Shown: positions 42,613 to 52,300, counted from the first letter of the stretch. The stretch: DNA of 64,000 nt from an uncultured Bacteroidota bacterium (GCA_902550325.1 CACCYT010000001.1:62001-126000), one strand, 5' to 3'. The notes: a model not told the origin generated them from the sequence alone. Program-made: numbers and translations.

Positions 42613-43060
42613 GGTCTATATCTAAATTTTTTGACTTTGATGCTTCAAAAGCAAGATGATCACACCGCTCATTTTGAGGGTGATTGTTGTGCCCCTTTAC
42701 CCAAAAAAACTTGATTTTTTGTGTTGGATATATTTTTAAGAAATTCTCCCAAAGATCACTATTTTTTTTGCCCTTAAAACCCTTTGTTTCCCAATTAAAA
42801 ACCCATTTTTTTTCTACAGCATCTACAACATATTTTGAGTCTGTGTAGATATAAACTTTTAAGTTTTTTATTTTAAGTTTTTTAATGGCTTCTATAACAG
42901 CAAGAAGCTCCATTCTATTATTTGTTGTTTTTCTAAATCCTCTAGAAAACTCTTTACTGCGTTTATTGGAAAATTTTTGGATAATTATTCCATACCCCCC
43001 TGGCCCTGGATTTCCCCTTGAGGATCCGTCTGTATAAATTAAGATATCAGGATTTTCCAT
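42593..43060 (-). CDS. rnhA: Ribonuclease HI
   Basis: 155-aa RNase HI that removes RNA from RNA-DNA hybrids. The acidic active site is visible: Asp in IYTDGSSRGNPGPGG (about 10), Glu in NNRMELLAVIEA (about 51), Asp in IYTDSKYV (about 74), and the final Asp in NERCDHLAFEA (about 136) after the HNNHPQNE loop. It overlaps purN by 14 bases and the kinase gene by 20. Confidence 0.95.
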   Translation of the reverse strand: MENPDILIYTDGSSRGNPGPGGYGIIIQKFSNKRSKEFSRGFRKTTNNRMELLAVIEAIKKLKIKNLKVYIYTDSKYVVDAVEKKWVFNWETKGFKGKKNSDLWENFLKIYPTQKIKFFWVKGHNNHPQNERCDHLAFEASKSKNLDIDHEYEKE

Positions 43061-43625
43061 TACTTAAACATTTTAAAATAATTTTGGGATAATATTTGTG
43101 TTCTAATTTGAGAACGTCCTGTGCTAAACTTATAGCGTCTTTTTTTTTGATTTGTATTTTTTTTTGAAAAATTATATCTCCTTCATCATAATTTTGGTCG
43201 ACATAATGTATGGTAAAGCCACTTTCTTTTTCATTATTTTCAATAACTTTTTTATGAACATTATCCCCGTACATTCCTTTACCACCATATTTTGGCAATA
43301 ATGATGGGTGAATGTTGATTATTTTGTGTTTAAATTCATTGGCAATATCAAGTGGTATTTTTTTTAAAAACCCCGCCAATACAATTAGGTCTGGCTTAAC
43401 TTTTTGAAGATCTAGAAGTACCTTTTTATTTTTTAAGTCTTGATTTTGAAATATAAACTTTTCTATTCCGTACTTTTTTGCAAGATCTAGTACAAGGGCT
43501 TTGTTATTATTACAATAAAGTTTTGAGATTTCTAGATGTTCTACGTCTGTAAATTTTTTACATATATTTTCAAAGCTTGATCCATTGCCTGAAGCAAAAA
43601 CAACTATCTTTTTTTTATTTTCCAA
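43047..43625 (-). CDS. purN: Phosphoribosylglycinamide formyltransferase
   Basis: 192-aa GAR transformylase, third step of purine synthesis, using 10-formyl-tetrahydrofolate. VFASGNGSSFENI (about residues 9-21) is the phosphate-binding loop, and INIHPSLLPKYGGKGMYGDNVH (first part near 100) is the signature with catalytic His; the Asp is in HYVDQNYDEGDII near 142. The start is TTG at 43625. It is divergent from acpP across about 100 bases. Confidence 0.95.
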   Translation of the reverse strand: MENKKKIVVFASGNGSSFENICKKFTDVEHLEISKLYCNNNKALVLDLAKKYGIEKFIFQNQDLKNKKVLLDLQKVKPDLIVLAGFLKKIPLDIANEFKHKIINIHPSLLPKYGGKGMYGDNVHKKVIENNEKESGFTIHYVDQNYDEGDIIFQKKIQIKKKDAISLAQDVLKLEHKYYPKIILKCLSNGKS

Positions 43626-43693
43626 TGTAGATTTACTTTCTCCCTGTTAATTAAAATTAAATGAAAATAATAAGTTTATAATACAAAGTTTTT

Positions 43694-43701
43694 TATTTTT
43701 G
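43694..43701 (+). promoter_or_regulatory. -7 box of acpP
   Basis: TATTTTTG fits TAnnTTTG and lies 24 bases before the ATG at 43725. It overlaps the GTG at 43701, which argues against translation starting there. Confidence 0.45.
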
Positions 43702-43724
43702 TGCACAACAATAAATCAAATGTT

Positions 43725-43958
43725 ATGTCAGAAATTTCTTCAAGAGTAAAAGCAATAATAGTTGACAAATTAGGTGTTGACGAAAATGAAGTGGTTCCAA
43801 CAGCTAGTTTCACAAACGACTTGGGGGCGGACTCTTTAGATACAGTTGAACTTATCATGGAGTTCGAAAGAGAGTTTGATATTCAAATACCAGATGACCA
43901 AGCTGAAAAAATAGAAACCGTTGGTCAAGCAATTCAATTTATAGAAAGTTCTAATTAA
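43725..43958 (+). CDS. acpP: Acyl carrier protein
   Basis: 77-aa acyl carrier protein. The phosphopantetheine Ser is Ser37 in [17 protein letters not shown] start at the ATG at 43725 ([12 protein letters not shown]), the usual ACP start; an in-frame GTG at 43701 would add eight residues but lies on the predicted -7 box. It carries growing acyl chains for fatty-acid synthesis and is followed by fabF, with only four bases between them. Confidence 0.97.
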   Translation: MSEISSRVKAIIVDKLGVDENEVVPTASFTNDLGADSLDTVELIMEFEREFDIQIPDDQAEKIETVGQAIQFIESSN

Positions 43959-43962
43959 TCTT

Positions 43963-45219
43963 ATGGGATTAAAGCGTGTTGTTGTTTCCGGATTAGGAGC
44001 ATTGACTCCAATTGGAAATGACATCAAATCATACTGGAATGGATTAAAGTCTGGTGTGAGTGGGGCAGATAAGATAACCTATTTTGACACCACAAAATTC
44101 AAGACTCAATTTGCTTGTGAACTTAAGGGTTATGACCCTATGAATTTTTTTGACAGGAAAGAAGCTAGAAGACTTGACAGGTTTTCTCAATACGCAATTG
44201 TTAGCTCTGATGAAGCGATAAAAGATTCTGGCCTCAATATTAAAAATATTGATAATACAAGAATTGGTGTAATTTGGGGTTCAGGAATTGGTGGTCTAAA
44301 AACATTTCAAGAAGAGGTCACAAACTTTGTTAATGGAGATGGTACGCCTAGGTACAATCCTTTTTTTATTCCAAAAATGATTCCGGATATTGCAGCTGGC
44401 GTTATCTCCATACGCCATGGCTTTAAAGGTCCAAATTTTGCTACTGTTTCAGCGTGTGCTTCATCGGCAAACGCACTTATTGATGGTGTTAACTATATTA
44501 GGCTTGGTTACGCTGATGCAATTGTCTCAGGGGGCTCTGAGGCTGGTATCATTAAATCCGGAATCGGTGGATTCAATGCGGTTCAGGCTCTCTCAAAAAG
44601 AAATGACGACCCAAAAACAGCGTCAAGACCTTTTGATTTGGATAGAGATGGTTTTGTTTTGGGAGAAGGTGGAGGATGTGTGATTTTGGAAGAAATGGAT
44701 CATGCGCTTAACAGAGGAGCAAAAATTTATGCAGAGGTTGTTGGAATTGGACTTTCATCAGATGCTTATCACATGACTGCTCCCCATCCTGATGGAGAGG
44801 GTGCAATTAGTGTTATGCATAACTGTATTAAGGACTCGGGTCTAACATATAAGGACGTTGATGTTGTTAACATGCACGGCACATCAACACCGCTTGGCGA
44901 CAAGGCAGAAGCCAAGGCTTTAGGACATGTCTTTAAAGACCACCTATATTCAATGAATATTAATTCAACAAAATCTATGACTGGACATTTACTCGGAGCT
45001 GCAGGAGCTGTTGAGGTAATATCCTGCATACTTTCAATTAACAACAATATAGTTCCGCCAACCATTAATCACTTTAATAAAGATCCTGAAATTGATTCTA
45101 ATATTAATTTTACGTTCAATAAATCACAGTCCCGTGATGTCAGGGTGGCCATGAGTAATACCTTTGGGTTTGGGGGCCACAATGCCTGCGTGATGATAAA
45201 AGAGTTTAGTATAAAATAA
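43963..45219 (+). CDS. fabF: 3-oxoacyl-ACP synthase II
   Basis: 418-aa condensing enzyme that elongates acyl-ACP with malonyl-ACP. The nucleophile Cys is in SACASSANAL (about residue 164), the catalytic His residues are in NMHGTSTPLGD (about 304) and MTGHLLGAAG (about 341), and NTFGFGGHNA closes the active site. It forms an operon with acpP. In other flavobacteria rnc follows; here two unknown ORFs do. Confidence 0.97.
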   Translation: MGLKRVVVSGLGALTPIGNDIKSYWNGLKSGVSGADKITYFDTTKFKTQFACELKGYDPMNFFDRKEARRLDRFSQYAIVSSDEAIKDSGLNIKNIDNTRIGVIWGSGIGGLKTFQEEVTNFVNGDGTPRYNPFFIPKMIPDIAAGVISIRHGFKGPNFATVSACASSANALIDGVNYIRLGYADAIVSGGSEAGIIKSGIGGFNAVQALSKRNDDPKTASRPFDLDRDGFVLGEGGGCVILEEMDHALNRGAKIYAEVVGIGLSSDAYHMTAPHPDGEGAISVMHNCIKDSGLTYKDVDVVNMHGTSTPLGDKAEAKALGHVFKDHLYSMNINSTKSMTGHLLGAAGAVEVISCILSINNNIVPPTINHFNKDPEIDSNINFTFNKSQSRDVRVAMSNTFGFGGHNACVMIKEFSIK

Positions 45220-45233
45220 TGATTCAATAGTTT

Positions 45234-45368
45234 ATGGGTTTGTTTAGCGGGTTGCTTAATAATAGAAAAAAGAGAGAAAACTTAAGAAAATTAGCAGAGT
45301 TGGAGAGCAAGGCTAATATAGAGCGACTTAGAAACGACCCTGAGTACTTAGAGATGAAAGAAAAGTAG
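45234..45368 (+). CDS. Possible 44-aa charged helical peptide
   Basis: ATG at 45234 opens 44 codons ending TAG, 14 bases after the fabF stop. The peptide begins with a short hydrophobic stretch (MGLFSGLL) and continues as a strongly charged helix (KKRENLRKLAELESKANIERL), ending DPEYLEMKEK. Position in an operon and regular codon use favour a real gene; no family is recognised. Confidence 0.5.
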   Translation: MGLFSGLLNNRKKRENLRKLAELESKANIERLRNDPEYLEMKEK

Positions 45369-45375
45369 AATCTAA

Positions 45376-45969
45376 ATGTGTGATGTTAATGGTCCATTCA
45401 AACTTTGTTCTTGTTCTGAAAAAGTAGACAAGAAAAAACCTTATTGGGTATTAAAATCAAACAGAGAGGATGATTTAGAACATATGGTACTTGGTCAATT
45501 TTCACAACCGAATGTTCTATTCACTCCAATTGTAAGAAGAAATATACTTCGAAGATTAAACTCTGTTAAATCCATTTTTGATTTTGATTATACCCCTAAA
45601 GAAAGAGATTTACTCAAACTTTGTGGTGAATACGATGAATACTATTGTGAATTCAAAGAAGGTAAATGGAGATGGTTAGAAAACTTTGAATACTCAGGAA
45701 AGAAAAGTGGTAAGTACAGAAACAAACTTAAGGGATATATTGATGGTTCAAAATCTAAACTAATGAGTGTTTTAGATGAGTACGAAACCATTACAAAAAC
45801 ATCCCTATACAGAAATGATGATTTTTGGTTTTTTGAACCCAAAAATGAGTTTGAGGAGAAACTCTATTACTCAAAAAAGATGAATCAAAAAGAAATCATT
45901 GAAATGATTCAAGAAGAGATTCAAAGATTAAGAGCAAGAGCAGCCAAATCCAAGAAGGCAAAAAAGTAA
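45376..45969 (+). CDS. Conserved-looking protein of unknown function
   Basis: 197 aa, no signal peptide. The N-terminus has three Cys close together (MCDVNGPFKLCSC) that could bind a metal; a middle part is rich in Tyr, Trp and Glu (EYDEYYCEFKEGKWRWLENFEY); the C-terminus is a long basic helix (EMIQEEIQRLRARAAKSKKAKK). I do not recognise a family. It lies, with the 44-aa ORF, where ribonuclease III is usually found between fabF and the IPExxxVDY gene, but has no RNase III motif. Confidence 0.65.
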   Translation: MCDVNGPFKLCSCSEKVDKKKPYWVLKSNREDDLEHMVLGQFSQPNVLFTPIVRRNILRRLNSVKSIFDFDYTPKERDLLKLCGEYDEYYCEFKEGKWRWLENFEYSGKKSGKYRNKLKGYIDGSKSKLMSVLDEYETITKTSLYRNDDFWFFEPKNEFEEKLYYSKKMNQKEIIEMIQEEIQRLRARAAKSKKAKK

Positions 45970-45979
45970 TCAATAAATT

Positions 45980-46438
45980 ATGGCTTTAAGAAAACTAAAG
46001 CATATTGAGATTGAAGAAGATTTTAAATTAATTGGAATTCATTGTCAACTTGAAGGGTATAAATTGGCGTTTAATCTTAACAAGTTCCTAAACATTTCTC
46101 TAGAACATTTCGACTACAGCATTAAAATAAATAAATTCGACTGTGTCTTTGAAATGTTTAAACATGTATCCGAAACATACAACACCAAAATATATCTGTT
46201 CTCCAACAAATCATTTGGGAACATTCAATCTAATGAGCCCAATCTTTTTGACAATATCAATTCTAACGTTTATTTAATCGATGAAAAGAGAAACATAGAT
46301 TTCTTTTTAAAAATTGAGGGAGGTAGCTTTAATTATACTTCCCTGATGAATAAAATCCATGAGATTCCGATGGTTCAATCTTGTTATCTTATAAATCTCA
46401 AAAGTCAAAAATCAAAATATAACCTTATTTTTGAGTAA
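45980..46438 (+). CDS. IPExxxVDY-family protein
   Basis: 152-aa protein of a family that is almost confined to Bacteroidota and lies next to pyk. The start block EDFKLIGIHCQLEGYKLAFNLNKFL and the end block KIHEIPMVQSCYLINLKSQKSKYNLIF fit the family well. The name-giving motif is altered to IDEKRNIDFFLKI. Function unknown. Its stop TAA overlaps the ATG of pyk by one base. Confidence 0.78.
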   Translation: MALRKLKHIEIEEDFKLIGIHCQLEGYKLAFNLNKFLNISLEHFDYSIKINKFDCVFEMFKHVSETYNTKIYLFSNKSFGNIQSNEPNLFDNINSNVYLIDEKRNIDFFLKIEGGSFNYTSLMNKIHEIPMVQSCYLINLKSQKSKYNLIFE

Positions 46439-47865
46439 TGAATCTAAACAAAACTAAAATTGTTGCAACGATAGGCCCTGCAAGTTCATCAAGGTCCATG
46501 TTAAGCAAATTGATTTCATCTGGTGTAGATGTGTTTAGAATTAATTTTTCACACGCTTCACACAAAGAAGTTAAAAGAATAGTTTCAGATATTAAAGATT
46601 TAAGGGCAGAGCACAGAAAACATGTTTCAATCTTGGGGGATTTACAGGGACCTAAAATTAGGATTGGAAGTGTTAAAGAAGGGGCGTTTTTAAAAAAGAA
46701 TGATGAAATTGTTTTTTCAACAAAGAAAATTGATGTTGGTGATAAAAATACTGTTCATATTGGATATAGTCTTTTTCCCAAGGATGTAAAAAAAGATGAA
46801 AAAGTATTGGTGGATGATGGTAAGATAATTTTAAAAGTATTAAAGACTAACAAGGTAGATGAGGCTACACTTTTAGTGCTCCAAGGTGGTGAGCTAAAAT
46901 CGAATAAAGGTGTAAATCTTCCCAATACAAAAATTTCATTACCTGCTCTAACTGAAAAGGACATTATTGATGCAAAATTTGCGGTAAAGAACTCTTTTGA
47001 TTGGATTGCACTTTCATTTGTTAGGTCAAAAAAAGATGTTTTAATGCTTAAGGATTTAATTTTGTCTGAAACAAAACACCCGCTACCTGTTATATCAAAA
47101 ATTGAAAAACCACAAGCAATTAGTAAACTTGAATCTATTTTAAAAGTTTCTGATGGATTAATGGTTGCAAGGGGAGATTTAGGTTTAGAAATACCAACTG
47201 AGGAGGTTCCTCTCAATCAAAAAATAATGGTTGAGATGGCCAAAAAGGCTCGAAAACCAGTGATAGTAGCTACTCAGATGATGGAGTCAATGATTGACAA
47301 TTTAACACCATCAAGAGCAGAAGTTAATGATGTTGCAAATTCTGTTATGGATGGGGCAGATTGCATCATGCTTTCAGCTGAAACGTCTGTTGGTAAATAC
47401 CCTTGTGAGGTTGTTAGAAAGATTGGTAAAATTATATCTAGCGTTGAAAATGCAGAGTTTGGTTTAACACAAGCCAGTTCAGTAAGCATCAATAAAGATC
47501 GACTAATTACAAACTCCATTTGCTATCACGCGGCATTGCTAGCAGATAGAATTAAAGCATCTGCAGTTTGTACTTTAACAAATAGTGGATATACAGGTTG
47601 GGAGATATCTTCATACAGGCCAAAAGCTCTCGTGCTTGTATTTACTTCAAATATTAGAATTTTATCTCAACTCAATCTTCTTTGGGGTGTTAAGTGTATA
47701 TTTTATGACAAACTTGAAAGTACAGATAAAACAGTTGAAGATGTTAATGAGCTGGCTCAGCAAAAGAGGTACATAAAAAAGGGAGATTTTGTAATTAATT
47801 TAGCAGCAATGCCAATTAAGGAAAAGGGCCAGGTCAATACTTTGAGAATCACCAAGGTTGAATAA
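46438..47865 (+). CDS. pyk: Pyruvate kinase
   Basis: 475-aa pyruvate kinase that converts phosphoenolpyruvate and ADP to pyruvate and ATP. Conserved blocks: KIVATIGPASSS (N-terminus), VFRINFSHA, LGDLQGPKIRIG, ISKIEKPQAI with the catalytic Lys near residue 221, MVARGDLGLEIP, and VMDGADCIMLSAETSVGKYP. Length is normal. It starts on the last base of the upstream stop and is followed three bases later by rbfA. Confidence 0.97.
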   Translation: MNLNKTKIVATIGPASSSRSMLSKLISSGVDVFRINFSHASHKEVKRIVSDIKDLRAEHRKHVSILGDLQGPKIRIGSVKEGAFLKKNDEIVFSTKKIDVGDKNTVHIGYSLFPKDVKKDEKVLVDDGKIILKVLKTNKVDEATLLVLQGGELKSNKGVNLPNTKISLPALTEKDIIDAKFAVKNSFDWIALSFVRSKKDVLMLKDLILSETKHPLPVISKIEKPQAISKLESILKVSDGLMVARGDLGLEIPTEEVPLNQKIMVEMAKKARKPVIVATQMMESMIDNLTPSRAEVNDVANSVMDGADCIMLSAETSVGKYPCEVVRKIGKIISSVENAEFGLTQASSVSINKDRLITNSICYHAALLADRIKASAVCTLTNSGYTGWEISSYRPKALVLVFTSNIRILSQLNLLWGVKCIFYDKLESTDKTVEDVNELAQQKRYIKKGDFVINLAAMPIKEKGQVNTLRITKVE

Positions 47866-47868
47866 ATC

Positions 47869-48231
47869 ATGGATTCTCAAAGACAAAAGAAGGTTTCAAC
47901 TCTTATAAAAAAAGATATAGCCAAGATAATAGATTCTGTTTTGAGAAACAGAGCCTTTCAGGGTGTTTTGGTTTCGGTTACTAATGTTAAAACAACTCCG
48001 GACCTTGGTCAGTGTAAAATTTTTTTAAGCGTTTTCCCATCCAGAAAAACAACTGATATTATTAATTTCTTAGGTAATAATAAATTTGAGATCAAGCAAA
48101 AATTTATTTCGCTGGTAAAAGCTCAGCTTAGAGTTATGCCTGAAATTGAGTTTTTGATAGATGATTCACTGGATTATATCGAGGGTATTGAGAATGCACT
48201 CAAAAATGGTGGAGAAAATCCAATCAAATAA
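47869..48231 (+). CDS. rbfA: Ribosome-binding factor A
   Basis: 120-aa KH-fold protein needed for maturation of the 30S subunit and 16S 5' end processing. SQRQKKVSTLIKKDIAKII, VLVSVTNVKTTPDLGQCKIFLSVF (first part near residue 37) and RVMPEIEFLIDDSLDYIEGIE are the family's conserved regions. It lies between pyk and the LolC-like gene in one operon. Confidence 0.93.
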   Translation: MDSQRQKKVSTLIKKDIAKIIDSVLRNRAFQGVLVSVTNVKTTPDLGQCKIFLSVFPSRKTTDIINFLGNNKFEIKQKFISLVKAQLRVMPEIEFLIDDSLDYIEGIENALKNGGENPIK

Positions 48232-48236
48232 TAATT

Positions 48237-49421
48237 ATGAAATCTACAGACTTCATTGCGCTGAAATATTTTTTTTCTAAAAAAAATTATAGTATTGTTT
48301 ACATAATTTCTATTTTCTCTGTTTTAGTACTTTCTATAGCCAACTTCTCTTTCTTAACCATCTTGTCCGTATTTTCTGGCTTGGAGGAGTATTCCCTTTC
48401 ATTTTCTAAATCATTTGACCCAGATATCAAATTAAAGTCTGCAACTGGAAATAGATTAGAAATGACAGAAAATGATATTCAGTTAATTAAAGAAATTGAA
48501 GGGGTAGTAAGTGTTTCAAAAACAATTTTTGGTAAAGCGGTAATTCAAAATGGTGAGAAAACCGAATTCGCAGAGATCTTAGGCGTTGATGATGAGTTCA
48601 ACAATGTGATATTGATTGATTCAATAATGGAAGTTGGCACTTTTTCAAAACCAGATAACTATACTTCTTTTACAAGCAGCTCCATATCACAAAAACTAGA
48701 TTTAACTTTATACAGCGCATCTGGTCAATATTTTGTTAATACACTTTCAGATGATTACGTGAACTTTTTTATTCAGCCTTTTAATAGTTCTGAAACATTA
48801 ATTTCTAATGGTGTTTTTAGGACCAGAAATGATGATAATGAAAATAAAGTTATAGTAAGCCTTCCAATTGCTTCAAAATTATTTGGGTTTGAAAAAGATA
48901 ATTACAGTGAGCTTTTGATAAAAACTAGCGGCGAATTATATGCCACAAAAGAGAATATAAAAAGATTATTCCCTAAACTTAGTGTATTAACGCATAAAGA
49001 ACAAAATGAAACACTCTATAAAATAATGCAATCTGAAAGGTTGGTAATAATAGCAATCATGTTTTTTATTGTTTTGGTTTCCGCCTTTAATGTTATAGCT
49101 ACCGTTTCAATGCTAATCATTGAAAAAGAGGCAAATATTAAAACTCTTAAAGCGCTTGGAATGAACACAAAAGAAATTTTTCAATTATTTTTCAAGCATG
49201 GACTACTAATTAATTTAAGCGGCTTAATAATTGGTCTTATTCTGTCAATTGTTCTAATTTATATACAAATTAATTTTTCGATAATTTCAATTCCAGGTCT
49301 TGATGTTCCTTATCCGGTTTCATTAAAAGCAGGTAATATTGGGGTTTTAATGATCTCTGCCTTTTTTATTGCTGTTTTTTCATCTTACCTGGGAGCACTT
49401 GCCTCCAAAAAAATCAGTTAA
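48237..49421 (+). CDS. LolC/FtsX-type ABC transporter permease
   Basis: 394-aa permease with one N-terminal membrane helix (about residues 20-44), a large periplasmic domain (about 45-265) and three C-terminal helices (about 273-300, 320-345, 362-388). ALKALGMNTKEIFQLFFKHG is the conserved FtsX-domain motif. It probably releases lipoproteins to the outer-membrane carrier with an ATPase encoded elsewhere. It follows rbfA by five bases, the standard flavobacterial order, and its 3' end overlaps dusB by eight bases. Confidence 0.87.
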   Translation: MKSTDFIALKYFFSKKNYSIVYIISIFSVLVLSIANFSFLTILSVFSGLEEYSLSFSKSFDPDIKLKSATGNRLEMTENDIQLIKEIEGVVSVSKTIFGKAVIQNGEKTEFAEILGVDDEFNNVILIDSIMEVGTFSKPDNYTSFTSSSISQKLDLTLYSASGQYFVNTLSDDYVNFFIQPFNSSETLISNGVFRTRNDDNENKVIVSLPIASKLFGFEKDNYSELLIKTSGELYATKENIKRLFPKLSVLTHKEQNETLYKIMQSERLVIIAIMFFIVLVSAFNVIATVSMLIIEKEANIKTLKALGMNTKEIFQLFFKHGLLINLSGLIIGLILSIVLIYIQINFSIISIPGLDVPYPVSLKAGNIGVLMISAFFIAVFSSYLGALASKKIS

Positions 49422-50415
49422 GAACTGGCTCAGAATTAAATTGTTTTTTTAAATCACTGAATAAAAGTAGAAGCTCATCAGAACAATCTGTTGTTACCAT
49501 AATATTTCGATATTTTTTAAAATCGGGGATTCCCCTAAAGTAATTTGAATAGTGTCTTCTGGTTTCTAAAACCCCCAACTTTTCACCCTTCCAATCAATT
49601 GACATTAATAGATGCTTTTCTGCCATTCTAATTCTTTCAGAAATTGTAGGGGGCTGCATATGTGTACCTGTTTTAAAGTAGTGTTTAACATGATTGAAAA
49701 ACCACGGATTACCAATTGATGCCCTCCCAATCATAGCGCCATCTAGACCATATTTGTCTCTCATCTCTAAAGCTCTTTCAGGTGAGTTTACGTCTCCGTT
49801 TCCAAATACTGGTATTTTCATCCTTTGGTTATTTTTGACTTCTGAAATTAATTTCCAGTTGGCATTGCCTTTATACATTTGAGCGCGGGTTCTTCCGTGT
49901 ATAGCTATAGCTTTGGCTCCGGCATCTTGAATTCTCTCCGCCACTTCAACTATCTTAATTGATGATTCGTCCCATCCTAATCTAGTTTTAACAGTTACTG
50001 GGAGTCTAGTTCTTTTTGCCATTTCTCTAGTTAACATTTCCATTTTGTTGATATCCTTTAGAATTCCTGCACCCGCTCCTTTACATACCACCTTTTTTAC
50101 TGGACACCCAAAGTTTATATCAATGATATCCGGGTTTGTTTTCTCAACAATATCAATGGCTTTGAGCATTGAATCTAAATTAGATCCAAAGATTTGAATT
50201 CCCACCGGCCTCTCCTTCTCATAAATATCTAATTTCATAACGCTTTTTACAGCATCCCTGATTAAACCTTCGCTTGAAATGAATTCAGTATAGACAACAT
50301 CTGCTCCATTTTCTTTACATAGAGCTCTAAATGGGGGGTCACTTACATCTTCCATTGGTGCAAGTAATAGTGGGAAACTACCTAATTCTATGTCTCCTAT
50401 TTTAACCATTTTCAT
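49414..50415 (-). CDS. dusB: tRNA-dihydrouridine synthase
   Basis: 333-aa FMN-dependent enzyme that reduces uridines in tRNA. LLAPMEDVSDPPFRALCKENGADVVYTE (start near residue 18), DINFGCPVKKVVCKGAGAG with the catalytic Cys near 110, VKTRLGWDE and AIHGRTRAQMYKG are DusB-type motifs. Two ATG codons lie close together (50415 and 50409). A sequence TAAATTTG directly before the first ATG could be a -7 box, favouring the second ATG or a leaderless message. Confidence 0.92.
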   Translation of the reverse strand: MKMVKIGDIELGSFPLLLAPMEDVSDPPFRALCKENGADVVYTEFISSEGLIRDAVKSVMKLDIYEKERPVGIQIFGSNLDSMLKAIDIVEKTNPDIIDINFGCPVKKVVCKGAGAGILKDINKMEMLTREMAKRTRLPVTVKTRLGWDESSIKIVEVAERIQDAGAKAIAIHGRTRAQMYKGNANWKLISEVKNNQRMKIPVFGNGDVNSPERALEMRDKYGLDGAMIGRASIGNPWFFNHVKHYFKTGTHMQPPTISERIRMAEKHLLMSIDWKGEKLGVLETRRHYSNYFRGIPDFKKYRNIMVTTDCSDELLLLFSDLKKQFNSEPVLN

Positions 50416-50462
50416 GCAAATTTAAACTAATATCTTTTAGACTATAAAGGGATTAATTAATT

Positions 50463-50470
50463 TATATTTG
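50463..50470 (+). promoter_or_regulatory. -7 box of lepA
   Basis: TATATTTG fits TAnnTTTG and lies nine bases before the lepA ATG at 50480. A TTTTAG at about 50435 is a poor -33 candidate. Confidence 0.45.
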
Positions 50471-50479
50471 TAGGGTTCA

Positions 50480-52276
50480 ATGAGTTTGATAAGAAATTTT
50501 TGCATTATTGCGCATATAGATCATGGAAAAAGCACTCTTGCTGACCGGCTTCTTGACATAACTGGAACAATCTCTGACAGAGACAAACAAGATCAGTTGC
50601 TTGATGACATGGATCTTGAAAGAGAAAGGGGAATTACAATAAAATCTCATGCAATTCAAATGAATTACGAGCATGAAGATAAGACCTACGTACTTAATTT
50701 GATTGATACACCTGGGCACGTTGATTTTTCATATGAGGTTTCTAGGTCCATCGCTGCCTGTGAAGGAGCATTGCTAATTGTAGATGCTGCTCAAAGTATT
50801 CAAGCGCAAACAATTTCAAATCTATACTTAGCACTAGAAAATGACTTAGAAATTATTCCTATTCTTAACAAAATAGATTTGCCATCTGCAAAGCCAGATG
50901 AGGTTTCTGATGATATTGTTGATTTGCTTGGCTGTAAGCTTGAGGAAATAATAAGGGTTTCCGCAAAAACTGGGGAAGGGGTAAGTTCTATCTTGGAAGA
51001 AATAGTTAACAGAGTGCCTGCTCCAAAAAAATCAAGCAATGAGGAATTAAAGGCTTTAATTTTTGATTCTGTATATAATCCTTTCAGAGGAATTGAAATT
51101 TATTTTAGGGTTTTCTCTGGAAAGATTAAAAAGGGGCAAGAAATTAAGTTTTTGGCAACAAATAAAAAATATTTTGCAGATGAGGTTGGTACGCTGAGCT
51201 TAAAACAAATCCCAAAGAATGAGATAGGTTGTGGAGACGTAGGCTATTTAATTACTGGGATTAAAAATGCCAAAGAAGTGAAGGTTGGAGATACAATTGT
51301 TGACTCCAAGGCAAATGAAACTTCGGCTGTCTCTGGTTTTGAGGAAGTTAAGCCTATGGTGTTTGCTGGTATATACCCTGTTGACACTGACGACTATGAA
51401 GATCTTCGTTCTTCAATCGAAAAGCTTCAATTAAATGATGCGTCTTTGGTTTTTAGCCCTGAAAACTCTTCTGCACTAGGGTTTGGGTTTAGGTGTGGTT
51501 TTCTAGGAATGCTTCACTTAGAAATTATTCAAGAAAGGCTTGAAAGGGAGTTCAACATGTCTGTAATAACAACTGTTCCAAATGTTTCTTATCACGCTTT
51601 CACAAAAAAAGATAGCAACAATGCATTAATTGTAAATACTCCTTCGGATCTACCTGAGCCCACCTACCTTGATCGTGTTGAAGAACCTTATATCAATGCC
51701 TCTATAATAACAAAAGCAGATTTTGTTGGGCCAGTAATGAGCCTTTGTATTGAAAAAAGAGGAATACTTAAAAACCAGACCTATTTAACAACTCAAAGGG
51801 TAGAGCTTATTTTTGATATGCCTTTGGCGGAAATTGTTTTTGATTTTTATGACCGACTTAAATCTATTTCAAAAGGTTATGCCTCTTTTGATTACAGTCC
51901 AATTGGATTTATGCAATCAAAGCTTATTAAACTTGATATACTCCTAAACGGAAATCCAGTTGATGCATTGTCAGCCCTGATTCATTTTGACAACGCATAC
52001 TCTATGGGGAAAAAAATTTGTGAGAAGCTTAAAGAGCTTATACCGAGGCAACAGTTTGACATTCCAATTCAGGCTGCAATAGGTGCAAAAATCATTTCTA
52101 GGGAAACTGTTAAAGCTGTAAGAAAAGATGTTACTGCAAAATGTTACGGAGGTGATATTACAAGAAAAAGAAAGCTTCTTGAAAATCAGAAAAAAGGAAA
52201 AAAGAAAATGAGACAAATTGGTAATGTTGAAATCCCACAACAGGCTTTTATGGCTGTACTAAAATTAAATGATTAA
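50480..52276 (+). CDS. lepA: Elongation factor 4 (LepA)
   Basis: 598-aa translational GTPase that acts on stalled or back-translocating ribosomes. G1 is AHIDHGKST (about residues 11-19), G2 RGITIKS, G3 DTPGHVDF (about 77-84), and G4 NKIDLP (about 131). The C-terminal domain ending [13 protein letters not shown] is the EF4-specific signature that separates it from EF-G. Complete and normal in length. Confidence 0.97.
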   Translation: MSLIRNFCIIAHIDHGKSTLADRLLDITGTISDRDKQDQLLDDMDLERERGITIKSHAIQMNYEHEDKTYVLNLIDTPGHVDFSYEVSRSIAACEGALLIVDAAQSIQAQTISNLYLALENDLEIIPILNKIDLPSAKPDEVSDDIVDLLGCKLEEIIRVSAKTGEGVSSILEEIVNRVPAPKKSSNEELKALIFDSVYNPFRGIEIYFRVFSGKIKKGQEIKFLATNKKYFADEVGTLSLKQIPKNEIGCGDVGYLITGIKNAKEVKVGDTIVDSKANETSAVSGFEEVKPMVFAGIYPVDTDDYEDLRSSIEKLQLNDASLVFSPENSSALGFGFRCGFLGMLHLEIIQERLEREFNMSVITTVPNVSYHAFTKKDSNNALIVNTPSDLPEPTYLDRVEEPYINASIITKADFVGPVMSLCIEKRGILKNQTYLTTQRVELIFDMPLAEIVFDFYDRLKSISKGYASFDYSPIGFMQSKLIKLDILLNGNPVDALSALIHFDNAYSMGKKICEKLKELIPRQQFDIPIQAAIGAKIISRETVKAVRKDVTAKCYGGDITRKRKLLENQKKGKKKMRQIGNVEIPQQAFMAVLKLND

Positions 52277-52300
52277 CTTTAAATTGATTTAATTTTTTTT

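Noticed and set aside
43701..43724. Upstream GTG start for acpP
   Set aside because: It would add eight non-conserved residues and overlaps the predicted -7 box; the ATG at 43725 gives the standard ACP N-terminus.
44390..44683. 97-codon frame inside fabF
   Set aside because: It is an alternative-frame shadow of the fabF coding sequence with no independent features.
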